The position numbers were made by a program, and so were the translations under genes. A stretch of DNA of 64,000 nucleotides from Chitinophaga chungangae (GTDB taxonomy: Bacteria > Bacteroidota > Bacteroidia > Chitinophagales > Chitinophagaceae): assembly GCF_017742215.1 (NCBI RefSeq), contig NZ_JAGHKP010000001.1, positions 1,178,001-1,242,000 of the forward strand, read 5' to 3'. The notes beneath the pieces are model-generated. The model ran no database searches. It was not told the DNA's origin and saw only the letters and a list, made by a program, of their open reading frames with translations. Shown here piece after piece: positions 26,540 through 35,013 of this stretch (position 1 is the stretch's first letter; every line of letters begins with the position of its first letter).

Positions 26540-27952
26540 TTACCCCATTTGTCCCGCCAGTTTGCCGATCAGCTTCAGCCCGTCTTCCACCTGTTTGTTC
26601 CAGGGATTGGCGTAACTGATGCGCAGGCAGTTGTTGTAACGGTCCTGCAGCGAAAAGATGCGGCCCGGTGCGAATACAACCTTGCGGCGCAGCGCCTGCT
26701 CATATAATTCTATCGTATTGACGGACTGGTTCAGCTCCAGCCAGAGCACATAACCGCCCTGCGGGCGCGATACGCAGGTGTCTTCCGGGAAATAATCCGC
26801 GATGGCCTGCTGGTAACGCAGGCATTGTGTATGCAGCATTTTACGCAGGTTGCGCATATGGTGCTCGTACCGCCCGTTTTCCAGGAAATGCGCGATGGCG
26901 GCCTGCGGCAGCGTGGCGCTGGATACGCTGTGGTTGAGCTTGAGGCGCAGCACGCGGTCTTTGTATTTGCCGGGTATCGTCCAGCCGACGCGGTAGCCGG
27001 GGGCGAGGGATTTGGAAAAGGAATTGCACAGCAGCACGTTGCCGTTGCGGTCGTATTGTTTGCAGCTGGAAGGGCGCAGCTTACCGAAATATATATCGGC
27101 GTAAATATCGTCTTCTATCAGCGGAATGTCGTATTTATTGACGATCCTCACCAGCTCGCGTTTGTTTTTGTCCGGCATGCAGGACCCGATAGGGTTGCTG
27201 AAATTGGTGACGAATACGCAGGCTTTGATCTTAAATTTGGGAATGGCTTTATCAAGATATTCGAGATCGACCCCGCTAACGGGATTGGTGGGCACTTCCA
27301 GCACTTTCAGGCCGAGGCTTTCGGCCAGCTGGAAGGTGCCGCTATAGGCGGGGCTTTCCAGCGCGATCACATCACCGGGCTGGGTGGTGGCGGAAAGGCA
27401 GAGGGTGAGCGCGTCCATGCAGCCGGTGGTGGTCACGATGTCGTGCTCGGTAATGCTGCCGCCCCATTGCAGGCTTTGCCGGGCGATCTGCCGCCGCAGG
27501 TCGAGATTGCCCTGGATGTTTTCGTAATTGAGACCGCCGCCGGTGATGCGCATGGCCGCCAGCATGCTTTTGCTGAGTTTGGCGGAAGGCAGCAGGGCCG
27601 CGGTGGGCGCGGCTACGGAGAAACGAAGGAGATCTTCCGCCGCATGGTGGCTGAACACTTCGGTGATCATCTCGTTGACGTTCACTTCAGTGGCCTTTTT
27701 GACCGGCCTGCTGATGCTGGGCATCTCCGGCAGCCTGCGCGGGCTGAAACATACGTAATAACCCGATTTAGGCCGTGGCTCGATGAATCCCTTGCTTTCC
27801 AGGTGATAATATGCCTGGAACACCGTGCTCATGCTGATGCCCTGCTCTTTGCTGAGCGAACGGACGGAAGGCAGCTTGTCGCCAATACGGATCACTTCTT
27901 TTTCAATCATCGCCTGGATGCGGTCTGCCACCTGCATGTATAATGTTTCCAT
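26540..27952 (-). CDS. MocR-type regulator (GntR helix-turn-helix fused to aminotransferase fold)
   Basis: A 470-residue protein with a GntR winged helix (residues about 1-70: GDKLPSVRSLSKEQGISMST) and a class I aminotransferase domain. The PLP lysine is Lys314 in NSFSKSLAPGYRVGW; EDDIYADIYF and FSNPIGSCMP are other PLP-fold motifs. MocR proteins sense PLP adducts or amines and usually control neighbouring genes. A 36-bp element in its divergent promoter region recurs before the PLP decarboxylase gene at 30033, which suggests that it controls both loci. Confidence 0.94.
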   Translation of the reverse strand: METLYMQVADRIQAMIEKEVIRIGDKLPSVRSLSKEQGISMSTVFQAYYHLESKGFIEPRPKSGYYVCFSPRRLPEMPSISRPVKKATEVNVNEMITEVFSHHAAEDLLRFSVAAPTAALLPSAKLSKSMLAAMRITGGGLNYENIQGNLDLRRQIARQSLQWGGSITEHDIVTTTGCMDALTLCLSATTQPGDVIALESPAYSGTFQLAESLGLKVLEVPTNPVSGVDLEYLDKAIPKFKIKACVFVTNFSNPIGSCMPDKNKRELVRIVNKYDIPLIEDDIYADIYFGKLRPSSCKQYDRNGNVLLCNSFSKSLAPGYRVGWTIPGKYKDRVLRLKLNHSVSSATLPQAAIAHFLENGRYEHHMRNLRKMLHTQCLRYQQAIADYFPEDTCVSRPQGGYVLWLELNQSVNTIELYEQALRRKVVFAPGRIFSLQDRYNNCLRISYANPWNKQVEDGLKLIGKLAGQMG

Positions 27953-27967
27953 GGTGCGCGGTTTGTA

Positions 27968-28003
27968 CTGATATGGTCAAATTTACGAAAATGGAATCTG
28001 TTT
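27968..28003. promoter_or_regulatory. Shared MocR-type operator, copy 1 (mocR/dinB intergenic)
   Basis: CTGATATGGTCAAA, a 14-bp similar spacer, then ATCTGTTT. The same blocks with the same spacing occur at 29938-29973. A -7 element for mocR (TAAATTTG, minus strand, 27978-27985) lies inside the site, so binding would autoregulate mocR as well as affect the divergent dinB operon. Confidence 0.65.
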
Positions 28004-28055
28004 CTTTTATATTTTATATTTTCATATCCCCGTTTTCAACAACAAAAAGGAAACC

Positions 28056-28529
28056 ATGAACAATTTACCTTACAGCGTGGCCCAGCGTTTACAGTCGCAA
28101 CACCTTTCCATGGCGGAGATGATGGGCGCCGTGCCCGATGAAAAACTGCAGGCGGAGATAATTACCGGCAAATGGTCTGCGCTGGACAATGCGGCCCACC
28201 TCGCCGTGTTCCAGGATATTTTTAAAGGCCGCATCGAACGCGTGCTGGAAGAGGACGAACCGCTGTTCCCGCCGTACAAGTGGGAAGAAGACCCGCTGTT
28301 TGCGGAATACCGCAAACTGCCGGTGAAAGAGCTGATCGCGGTGTATAACGATGGCCGGGCGGACTTCACCCGTTTTGCGAACACCATCGCGCCCGAATCG
28401 TTCGGCCGTTACGGCAGGCATTCGGTATATGGCCGTTTTTCCGTGGCGGAGCTTGTTGAAATGATGATATTGCATGAAAGTCATCACCTGTTCATCATCT
28501 TCAAACTGCTGCGCGTTACGCCGAAATGA
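28056..28529 (+). CDS. DinB-family metal-dependent protein
   Basis: A 157-residue four-helix DinB_2/YfiT-like protein. Possible metal ligands are the His in NAAHLAVF (about residue 48) and the paired histidines in LHESHHLFII near the C-terminus. Family members are thiol transferases or have no known role. Its last codon overlaps the AlkA start (ATGA), tying it to base-excision repair genes. Confidence 0.85.
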   Translation: MNNLPYSVAQRLQSQHLSMAEMMGAVPDEKLQAEIITGKWSALDNAAHLAVFQDIFKGRIERVLEEDEPLFPPYKWEEDPLFAEYRKLPVKELIAVYNDGRADFTRFANTIAPESFGRYGRHSVYGRFSVAELVEMMILHESHHLFIIFKLLRVTPK

Positions 28530-29422
28530 TCATTCTTCCCATTACCGACCCGTCGCATTTCAGTTTTGCGGAATGCCTGCTGTTCCTCAACCGCAGCGAC
28601 CGCGAATGCCTGCATGCCGTGCGGAACAGCGCGGTGTACAAGCTTTTCGCGCCGGAAGGCAGCCCCGTGCTGGTACGTATCCGCGAAGAAGCCGGCAAAC
28701 CCTTCCTGGTGGCGGACATCTTGCATGGACGATTGAGCGCGGAAGGTGAAAAAAACATTCGTAATTTCATCACCCGATGGCTCCATCTCGACGGTGATAT
28801 GGGGCCGTTCTATGACTTTTCCGCGAAAGACGCCCTGCTGGGCCCGCTAGTGCGTGATTACAACGGCCTCCGCCTGATCGGCATACCCGATCTGTTCGAG
28901 GCCGTTACCTGGACGATCACGGGGCAGCAGATCAACCTCGGTTTCGCCTACACGCTGAAACAAAGGCTGATACAGGCTTTCGGGTATGTGCTGGAAGAAG
29001 GCGGGCATACGTATCACCTTTACCCGCATCCCGCCGTGATAGCGGTTTTGCAACCGGAAGCGCTCACCGTTATGCAGTTTTCGCGGAGCAAGGCCGAAGC
29101 GCTCATCCGCGTGGCGAAACTGATGGCGGCGGGGGAGCTGAACGAAGAAAAGATCGCGGCGCAAAGTTTTGAAGAAGCGAAAAATACGCTTACCGCCATC
29201 AAAGGCATCGGGCCGTGGAGCGCCAACTATGTGCTGATGAAATTCGCGCAGCACCCGCAGGCGCTGCCGCTGGAAGACGCTGGGCTTCACAACGCGCTGA
29301 AAGCCCGGCTGAACATGCCCGCCAAGCCCACGCTGGCCGAAGTAAAACAAATTACCCGACACTGGCAACAACATGCTGCATATGCAACCTTCTATTGCTG
29401 GCGAGCGCTCTCCAACGGATGA
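28526..29422 (+). CDS. alkA: DNA-3-methyladenine glycosylase II
   Basis: A 298-residue alkylation-repair glycosylase that removes 3-methyladenine and related bases. It has the N-terminal AlkA domain, then the helix-hairpin-helix LTAIKGIGPWSANYVLMKFA and the catalytic Asp251 in LPLEDAGLHNAL. TITGQQINLGFA is another family motif. It overlaps dinB by 4 bp and the alkyltransferase gene by about 50 bp, a compact repair operon. Confidence 0.93.
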   Translation: MIILPITDPSHFSFAECLLFLNRSDRECLHAVRNSAVYKLFAPEGSPVLVRIREEAGKPFLVADILHGRLSAEGEKNIRNFITRWLHLDGDMGPFYDFSAKDALLGPLVRDYNGLRLIGIPDLFEAVTWTITGQQINLGFAYTLKQRLIQAFGYVLEEGGHTYHLYPHPAVIAVLQPEALTVMQFSRSKAEALIRVAKLMAAGELNEEKIAAQSFEEAKNTLTAIKGIGPWSANYVLMKFAQHPQALPLEDAGLHNALKARLNMPAKPTLAEVKQITRHWQQHAAYATFYCWRALSNG

Positions 29423-29891
29423 GCAGCTGATCTATATAGGCAGTCCCCTCGGCCGCATCGCCATCCGCGGCAACGCCGATTTTATTACGGCCGTATTATT
29501 CGCGGACGGCGAACAGGAAGATGTTGTAACACCTAACGCGTCGCCGCTGTTATACACGGCAGCACAGCAGCTGGAAGAATATTTCACCAAACAGCGCAAG
29601 ATGTTCGACCTGCCGCTACAGCAGCCCGGAACGGCCTTTCAGCAGCTGGTTTGGCGCAACCTGCTCACCATTCCTTTCGGTGAAACCATTACCTATCTCG
29701 CCCTGGCCAAACGCGTGGGAAATGTAAAAAGCATCCGCGCGGTAGGCACCACTAACGGTAAAAACGCCCTCTCCATTATCGTGCCCTGCCACCGTGTAAT
29801 CGGCAGCAATGGCGTGCTTACGGGATACGCGGGCGGGCTTTGGCGCAAACAATGGCTGCTCGACCATGAAAAAGGCGGGCTGCTTTTTTGA
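29373..29891 (+). CDS. ogt: Methylated-DNA--protein-cysteine methyltransferase
   Basis: A 172-residue Ogt-type suicide enzyme that removes O6-alkyl groups from guanine. The acceptor is Cys139 in IIVPCHRVIGSNG; FGETITYLALAKRVG and LTGYAGGLWRKQWLLDHE are the DNA-binding and C-terminal motifs. No AdaA/AraC domain is attached. The start could be ATG 29373 or ATG 29382; both lie inside the end of alkA, consistent with translational coupling. Confidence 0.93.
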   Translation: MLHMQPSIAGERSPTDEQLIYIGSPLGRIAIRGNADFITAVLFADGEQEDVVTPNASPLLYTAAQQLEEYFTKQRKMFDLPLQQPGTAFQQLVWRNLLTIPFGETITYLALAKRVGNVKSIRAVGTTNGKNALSIIVPCHRVIGSNGVLTGYAGGLWRKQWLLDHEKGGLLF

Positions 29892-29937
29892 ATGACGAAC
29901 CGCATTCGTCATGGATCATTATTTTTGATCACCCCAT

Positions 29938-29973
29938 CTGATATGGTCAAAATTTACAAAACTGTATCTGTTT
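29938..29973. promoter_or_regulatory. Shared MocR-type operator, copy 2 (decarboxylase upstream region)
   Basis: CTGATATGGTCAAA and ATCTGTTT separated by 14 bp, as in copy 1 at 27968. It lies 60 bp before the decarboxylase start codon and about 50 bp after the ogt stop. Confidence 0.65.
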
Positions 29974-30032
29974 TTTATTGGGGATTTGTCTGAATTTTGG
30001 GTCGTCAATTCACAACCTCGAAACGCCGTATC

Positions 30033-31460
30033 ATGAATGCAACATTCCGCGAGGATCTCTTACAGTTGAACGACCTTTTGCAACAGACAGCCAACTACGC
30101 AGGAGACTTTCTCAGCCGCATACACGAGCTGCCCGTAAGCAGGCAGCTGCCCGCCTTTTCGCCTTCCGTTTTGCCGGAAAAGGGAATGGGAGCGGCGGCG
30201 GCCATGGAATTGTTCGATAACCGTTTCGGCGACCATCTGACGGCCAATGCGGGGCCGCGTTATTTCGGTTTTGTGACGGGTGGCGTTACGCCCGCGGCGC
30301 TGGCCGGCGATTGGCTGGCCGGTACGGTGGACATGAACCCCGGCGACAGGGCAGACGTGTCTTTCCAGGTAGAAACGGAAACCCTCGGTTTGCTCCGCCA
30401 GCTTTTTTCGCTGCCGGAAACATTTCTCGGCTGCTTCGTAAGCGGCGCCACCATGAGCAATTTCACGGGGCTTGCCACGGCCAGGCAATGGCTGGGGCGG
30501 CAACAGGGCGTGAACGTGGCGGAACAGGGCGCGGGAGCGGTCAAAGACATTAAAATACTCGCGGCAACGCCGCATTCCAGCATCGGCAAGGCATTGTCCA
30601 TGCTCGGGCTGGGCCGCAACTCGCTCGTGCTGCTGCCAACGCTGCCCGGCAGGGAAGCGGTGGACATCGACGCACTCAAAGCCTGGATCGGCGAACATCC
30701 CGGTCAGCCTTTCATCTACAGTGCCAGCGCGGGCACCGTAAATACGGTGGACTTCGACGATATCGCGGCGCTGGCGGCCCTCAAAAAAGAACATAACTTC
30801 TGGTTGCACGTAGATGCGGCCTTTGGCGGTTTCGCCGCGGTAAGCCCGCGTTACAGGTATTTGCTCAATGGGTGGGAACATGCGGACAGCATCACGATTG
30901 ACGCGCATAAATGGCTGAACGTGCCTTACGATTCCGCGATGATATTCACACGCCATCCGCAATTGCAGCTGGAGGTGTTTCAGAATGCGGGCGCCGCTTA
31001 TCTCGGCGATCCGTCCGCAAATTTCAACTTTATCAACTATGCACCGGAAAACAGCCGGCGCCTGCGCTCGCTGCCCGCGTGGTTTTCGCTGAAAGCATAC
31101 GGCGCTGAAGGTTACCGCGACCTGGTGGAGCAAAACATCCGCCTGGCGCAGCAGCTCGGCGAGGCCCTTTCGCGAAGCGGGCGTTTTAAACTGCTGGCGC
31201 CGGTGAGAATGTGCGTGGTGTGTTTTACGCTGGAAACCGAAGAACGGAACCGGGGCAATCATGTGACGCTGTTCCTGCAAAAGCTCGTCAAGCGCGGGGT
31301 GGTGAACATGACACCCACCACGTACAAAGGCGTACCGGCCATACGTGCGGCGCTGGTGAACTGGCGCACCACCGAACAGGACATCGATAAAGTCATTACA
31401 GAACTGGAAACCGTGGCAGCAGACATTTCCGACCTGTCTGCCATTATTGAAAATAATTGA
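30033..31460 (+). CDS. PLP-dependent group II amino-acid decarboxylase
   Basis: A 475-residue enzyme of the aromatic-amino-acid/glutamate decarboxylase class. The PLP lysine is Lys293 in IDAHKWLNVPYDSA; FIYSASAGTVNTVDFDDI and WLHVDAAFGGF are cofactor motifs; the N-terminal part has YFGFVTGG. The substrate amino acid is not evident. The start at 30033 skips an upstream frame extension that lacks family sequence. An MocR-type operator copy precedes it; MocR regulators often control PLP-linked amine metabolism. Confidence 0.9.
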   Translation: MNATFREDLLQLNDLLQQTANYAGDFLSRIHELPVSRQLPAFSPSVLPEKGMGAAAAMELFDNRFGDHLTANAGPRYFGFVTGGVTPAALAGDWLAGTVDMNPGDRADVSFQVETETLGLLRQLFSLPETFLGCFVSGATMSNFTGLATARQWLGRQQGVNVAEQGAGAVKDIKILAATPHSSIGKALSMLGLGRNSLVLLPTLPGREAVDIDALKAWIGEHPGQPFIYSASAGTVNTVDFDDIAALAALKKEHNFWLHVDAAFGGFAAVSPRYRYLLNGWEHADSITIDAHKWLNVPYDSAMIFTRHPQLQLEVFQNAGAAYLGDPSANFNFINYAPENSRRLRSLPAWFSLKAYGAEGYRDLVEQNIRLAQQLGEALSRSGRFKLLAPVRMCVVCFTLETEERNRGNHVTLFLQKLVKRGVVNMTPTTYKGVPAIRAALVNWRTTEQDIDKVITELETVAADISDLSAIIENN

Positions 31461-31536
31461 TTTAGAGGTTGATATTAGTAGCGGCGATGGGTCTCTACCC
31501 ATTGCACGTTTTTCTATTCATTAACACACACGGATT

Positions 31537-31968
31537 ATGCAATACGACCTGACAGAGCTTGTTTCCTTCACGGAAATGAAAGCGCAGTACCACCTGTTAC
31601 AGCAATTGAACCCACGGCTTCTGCAAGACGAATACGAAACCATGCTGCCCGATATGATCCGCAACGGCTACCGGCAGGTAGTGGTGCGGGAAAACGGCCG
31701 CGTGATCGCCATGAGCGGATTCTGGATCAATACCAAGCTGTATTGCGGGAAATACATCGAGATGGACAACGTAGTGACCGGCGTGGCGCACCGGGGCAAA
31801 GGCATCGGCAGCCTGCTCTGCGACTGGATCACACAAAAAGGCCGCTCCGAAGGCTGCAGACACATCCTGCTCGACGCCTACGTGAACAACCGCGATGCGC
31901 ACCGTTTTTATTTCAGGGAAGGGTTTTTTATCGAAGGTTTTCACATGAACAAAAAGATCGCGGAATAA
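31537..31968 (+). CDS. GNAT-family N-acetyltransferase
   Basis: A 143-residue acetyltransferase with the acetyl-CoA loop VAHRGKGIGSLLCDWI (residues about 84-99) and a C-terminal AHRFYFREGFFIEGFH strand-helix motif. The substrate is unknown. It starts a series of four same-strand genes (GNAT, EamA, GNAT-DinB, GNAT) with very small gaps or overlaps. Confidence 0.9.
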   Translation: MQYDLTELVSFTEMKAQYHLLQQLNPRLLQDEYETMLPDMIRNGYRQVVVRENGRVIAMSGFWINTKLYCGKYIEMDNVVTGVAHRGKGIGSLLCDWITQKGRSEGCRHILLDAYVNNRDAHRFYFREGFFIEGFHMNKKIAE

Positions 31969-31981
31969 ACGAACGGAACCC

Positions 31982-32890
31982 ATGAAAAAACAACATACAA
32001 ATGCCTACCTGGCATTGGTGATCGTGAGCATATTCTGGGGCACCACTTACCTGGCCGCCCGGATAGGCGTGCAGCACATGCACGGCATGATGCTGGCGGG
32101 GCTGCGGCAAACCAGCGCAGGGCTGATACTCACCGCATTTTTCCTGCTGAAAGGATATAAACTGCCCGAAATGCCGGTGCTGAGCAGGCTTTTCGTGATC
32201 GGCGTGATCATGCTTTGCGGCAGCAACGGGCTTATGACCTGGGCCATGCAATACATTCCCAGCGGGCTGGGCGCCATCATTGCGGCAACGGTGCCGATCT
32301 GGGTCACCATCTTCAGTTTTTTCCTCGTGCAGCGCACGAAAATCTCCTGGCAGCTGGTAGCCGGCATGCTCATCGGTTTGCTCGGCATCGGCGGTATTTT
32401 TTACGACAACCTTGCGCACCTGATGGAGCCGGAATACCGCTTCGGCGTATTGCTTATCACCGCGGCCTGCGTGTTCTGGGCGCTGGGCTCCGTGCTTACG
32501 GCCAAGTGGGCGCTGGGGATCAATTACCTTTATGGCGCGGGATACCAGATGTTGTTCAGCGGCATCGTGATGCTGGTGATCTCCGCGCTGATGGGGCAGC
32601 ACCTGAACTTTGGCAGTTTTACGGGCGAACTGTGGGGGAGCCTGCTGTACCTGGTGTTCATCGGTTCGCTGCTGAGTTATTCCGCGTATGTGTTCGCGCT
32701 CAACAACCTGCCGCCCTCGCTGGTGTCCGTTTACGCGTACATCAATCCTGTGGTGGCCGTGCTGCTGGGCTGGCTGATACTGAGCGAAAAACTTAACTGG
32801 ACGATGGGCGTGAGCTGCATGGTGACGTTGCTGGGCGTGTACATCGTCAATAAAGCATTTAACAAGCAAAAGAGTTATGAACGCAGTTAA
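31982..32890 (+). CDS. EamA/DMT-superfamily exporter
   Basis: A 302-residue transporter with ten hydrophobic helices and two EamA repeats (FWGTTYLAARIGVQ at the start of the first, VFWALGSVLTAKWALG at the second). Members export amino acids, amines or metabolites. It lies 13 bp after an acetyltransferase gene and overlaps the next gene by 14 bp. Genes for EamA carriers are frequent neighbours of MocR genes. Confidence 0.92.
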   Translation: MKKQHTNAYLALVIVSIFWGTTYLAARIGVQHMHGMMLAGLRQTSAGLILTAFFLLKGYKLPEMPVLSRLFVIGVIMLCGSNGLMTWAMQYIPSGLGAIIAATVPIWVTIFSFFLVQRTKISWQLVAGMLIGLLGIGGIFYDNLAHLMEPEYRFGVLLITAACVFWALGSVLTAKWALGINYLYGAGYQMLFSGIVMLVISALMGQHLNFGSFTGELWGSLLYLVFIGSLLSYSAYVFALNNLPPSLVSVYAYINPVVAVLLGWLILSEKLNWTMGVSCMVTLLGVYIVNKAFNKQKSYERS

Positions 32891-33812
32891 CAACGCGCGG
32901 GTGCTGTGCTGGAATGCCGCGTACCGGGAAGACTTCGGGCGGCTCAATAAAGCCTGGATCGAAAAGTTTTTCACGCTGGAGCCTTTTGATATCGAATTGC
33001 TGGAAAAACCGGCGGAAAAGATCATCGCGCGGGGCGGCGATATTATATTCGTGGCCGTGGGGAAACAGATAGCCGGTACGGTGGCTTATCTTCCGCTGGA
33101 CGAAGAAACCGTGGAAATGACAAAAATGGCCGTGGACGAAACATTCCAGGGCCAGCGGCTGGGATGGTTGCTCGGGAAAGCCATCATCGAAAGGGCCGCA
33201 GGGGCGGGTTTTAAAAAGATGGTGCTGTTTTCCAACCGCGTGCTGGAACCGGCCATCAACATGTACCACAAGCTGGGTTTCGTGGAAACGGAGCTGGACC
33301 CGGGGAGATACAAACGCAGCAATATCAAAATGACGATGGACCTGCAGGAACCGCCACTGGCAGGCCTCGGCCGGAGCCTGGCCGATACCGTGCACGCCAC
33401 GGAGGAGAGATTGCTGCGATTTACAGACGAAGAAGCCGGCCGGCGCCCCTCCGCGGACAAATGGAGCCGTAAGGAAGTGCTCGGCCACCTGATCGATTCG
33501 GCGATGAACAATTATCCGCGCTTTATTCGCAGTCAGCAGGCTGAATACCTGGACACGCCCGGTTACAACCAGGATTTCTGGGTAGACGTGCGGCGTTACC
33601 AGGAAGAAGACTGGCGGGAGCTGGTGCAGATCTGGAAAATGCTGAACCTGCACATCGCGCGGGTGCTGCCGCTGCTCCCGGAAGAAACGCTGGGGCATAT
33701 CCTGGCCATTGGCCCGAATGCGCCGGTAACACTGCGTTACGTTGCGGATGATTATCTTCGTCACCTTAAACATCACCTTACACAAATATTTCCCGTACAT
33801 GCGAATTATTAA
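32877..33812 (+). CDS. Fusion protein: GNAT acetyltransferase + DinB domain
   Basis: A 311-residue two-domain protein. Residues 1-160 form a GNAT domain with the acetyl-CoA loop FQGQRLGWLLGKAIIERA and NMYHKLGFVETEL. Residues about 165-311 form a DinB_2 domain (ATEERLLRFTDEEAGRRPSA, SRKEVLGHLIDSAMNNYPRF, and a C-terminal YLRHLKHHLTQIF with histidines). The frame is open across the junction, so this is a true fusion. It links the two family types that otherwise appear as separate genes in this region. Confidence 0.88.
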   Translation: MNAVNNARVLCWNAAYREDFGRLNKAWIEKFFTLEPFDIELLEKPAEKIIARGGDIIFVAVGKQIAGTVAYLPLDEETVEMTKMAVDETFQGQRLGWLLGKAIIERAAGAGFKKMVLFSNRVLEPAINMYHKLGFVETELDPGRYKRSNIKMTMDLQEPPLAGLGRSLADTVHATEERLLRFTDEEAGRRPSADKWSRKEVLGHLIDSAMNNYPRFIRSQQAEYLDTPGYNQDFWVDVRRYQEEDWRELVQIWKMLNLHIARVLPLLPEETLGHILAIGPNAPVTLRYVADDYLRHLKHHLTQIFPVHANY

Positions 33813-34239
33813 AGCCACAACAGACCATTTGCCGCAGCTGGCGGTACTTTTCGACCTCTACCGCCAGCATTACGAGCAGCAGCCCGACGTTGCCGGGGCC
33901 GAAAGTTACCTCATGGAACGGCTGGTGCGGAACGAAAGCGTGATCTATGTGGCGGAAGAGGGAGGGGAGCTGATCGGTTTTACACAGCTGTATCCCGTGT
34001 TTTCTTCTATCGGCATGAAAAAGGCCTGGATATTGAACGACCTGTACGTATCTGAGCAGCACCGCCGCAAAGGAGCGGCCCGCGGCCTGCTGAGCGCGTC
34101 GCGCGAACTGGGAGAGGCTACGGACGCGCGTTACCTCATGCTGCAAACGCACACCACCAACGAAAAGGCGCGTGCGTTGTATGAATCCAATGGCTGGAAA
34201 CGTGACGACGAATTTTATTACTACTATCTCTCCATTTAA
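33799..34239 (+). CDS. GNAT-family N-acetyltransferase
   Basis: A 146-residue acetyltransferase with LNDLYVSEQHRRKGAARGLL as the acetyl-CoA motif and EKARALYESNGWKRDDEF near the end. The start at 33799 gives the standard GNAT N-terminus (MRIIKATTDHLPQLAVLF) and overlaps the fusion gene by 14 bp. It is the last gene before a terminator. Confidence 0.9.
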   Translation: MRIIKATTDHLPQLAVLFDLYRQHYEQQPDVAGAESYLMERLVRNESVIYVAEEGGELIGFTQLYPVFSSIGMKKAWILNDLYVSEQHRRKGAARGLLSASRELGEATDARYLMLQTHTTNEKARALYESNGWKRDDEFYYYYLSI

Positions 34240-34267
34240 CCATTAGCTATACATGTAACCCTGGAAG

Positions 34268-34289
34268 GGGCGCGTTTGCGCCCTTTTTT
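34268..34289 (+). terminator. Terminator of the GNAT/EamA gene series
   Basis: GGGCGC pairs with GCGCCC around a GTTT loop and is followed by six T, 29 bp after the last GNAT stop codon. Confidence 0.8.
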
Positions 34290-34437
34290 GCGCGGAGTGT
34301 TTTGCTGAACAGCCCGATTTCTTCGGCAAAGCGCTTGTGGCGGCAAAATAATTCATGCTGCCGGTTGCTTTCTGCGGCATTGCGCATGTGTGCACAAAGC
34401 GCTTTCCGGAACCGCTGTTTTGTATTTTCTTTGCTGC

Positions 34438-34995
34438 ATGGAAACGCAACAGAACCCATGGCAGATACTGGAATCGACGGTCCCCTACGATAACCGCTGG
34501 ATAAGGCTTACAGAACACCAGGTGATCAATCCCGCCGGAGGGCGCGGCATTTACGGCATCGTGCATTTCAAGAACCTGGCGATCGGCGTGGTGGCGCTGG
34601 ATGAGGAGCAGAACATCTACCTGGTGGGGCAATACCGGCTGGCCATCGATGCTTTCAGCTGGGAAATCCCTGAAGGCGGCGGCCCGCTGGGCACGGACCC
34701 GCTGGAATCCGCCAAACGCGAGCTGCTGGAAGAGACCGGTCTTACCGCCAGCCGATGGGAGCCCATCATACATATGCACCTCAGCAATTCCGTGAGCGAC
34801 GAGGCCGGGATCGTATACCTGGCGCGGGGCCTGCGGCAGGGTGAAGCGGAACCCGAGGAAACGGAGCAGCTGTTTTTGCAGAAAATTCCCTTCATGGAAG
34901 CATATCAAATGGTGAAGGACCACCGCATCACCGATTCCCTTTCCCTGGCCGCGATCCAAAAGATCAGGCTGATGATGCTGGAAGGGGAGCTTTGA
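34438..34995 (+). CDS. NUDIX hydrolase, ADP-ribose pyrophosphatase-like
   Basis: A 185-residue nucleotide-diphosphate hydrolase. The NUDIX helix is GGGPLGTDPLESAKRELLEE followed by TGL; the REL-LEE-TG part is intact, but the usual first Glu after G-x5 is Thr. The preceding SWEIPEGG and following LSNSVSDEAGIVYLARGL resemble ADP-sugar hydrolases. ATG 34438 was chosen over 34390 because it gives the usual N-terminus (METQQNPWQILESTVPYDN). Confidence 0.88.
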   Translation: METQQNPWQILESTVPYDNRWIRLTEHQVINPAGGRGIYGIVHFKNLAIGVVALDEEQNIYLVGQYRLAIDAFSWEIPEGGGPLGTDPLESAKRELLEETGLTASRWEPIIHMHLSNSVSDEAGIVYLARGLRQGEAEPEETEQLFLQKIPFMEAYQMVKDHRITDSLSLAAIQKIRLMMLEGEL

Positions 34996-35000
34996 TGCGT

Positions 35001-35008
35001 TATCTTTG
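35001..35008 (+). promoter_or_regulatory. -7 promoter element of rlmB
   Basis: TATCTTTG matches TAnnTTTG and lies 5 bp before ATG 35014 and 5 bp after the NUDIX stop codon, so rlmB may have its own short-leader promoter. Confidence 0.5.
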
Positions 35009-35013
35009 CCGCG

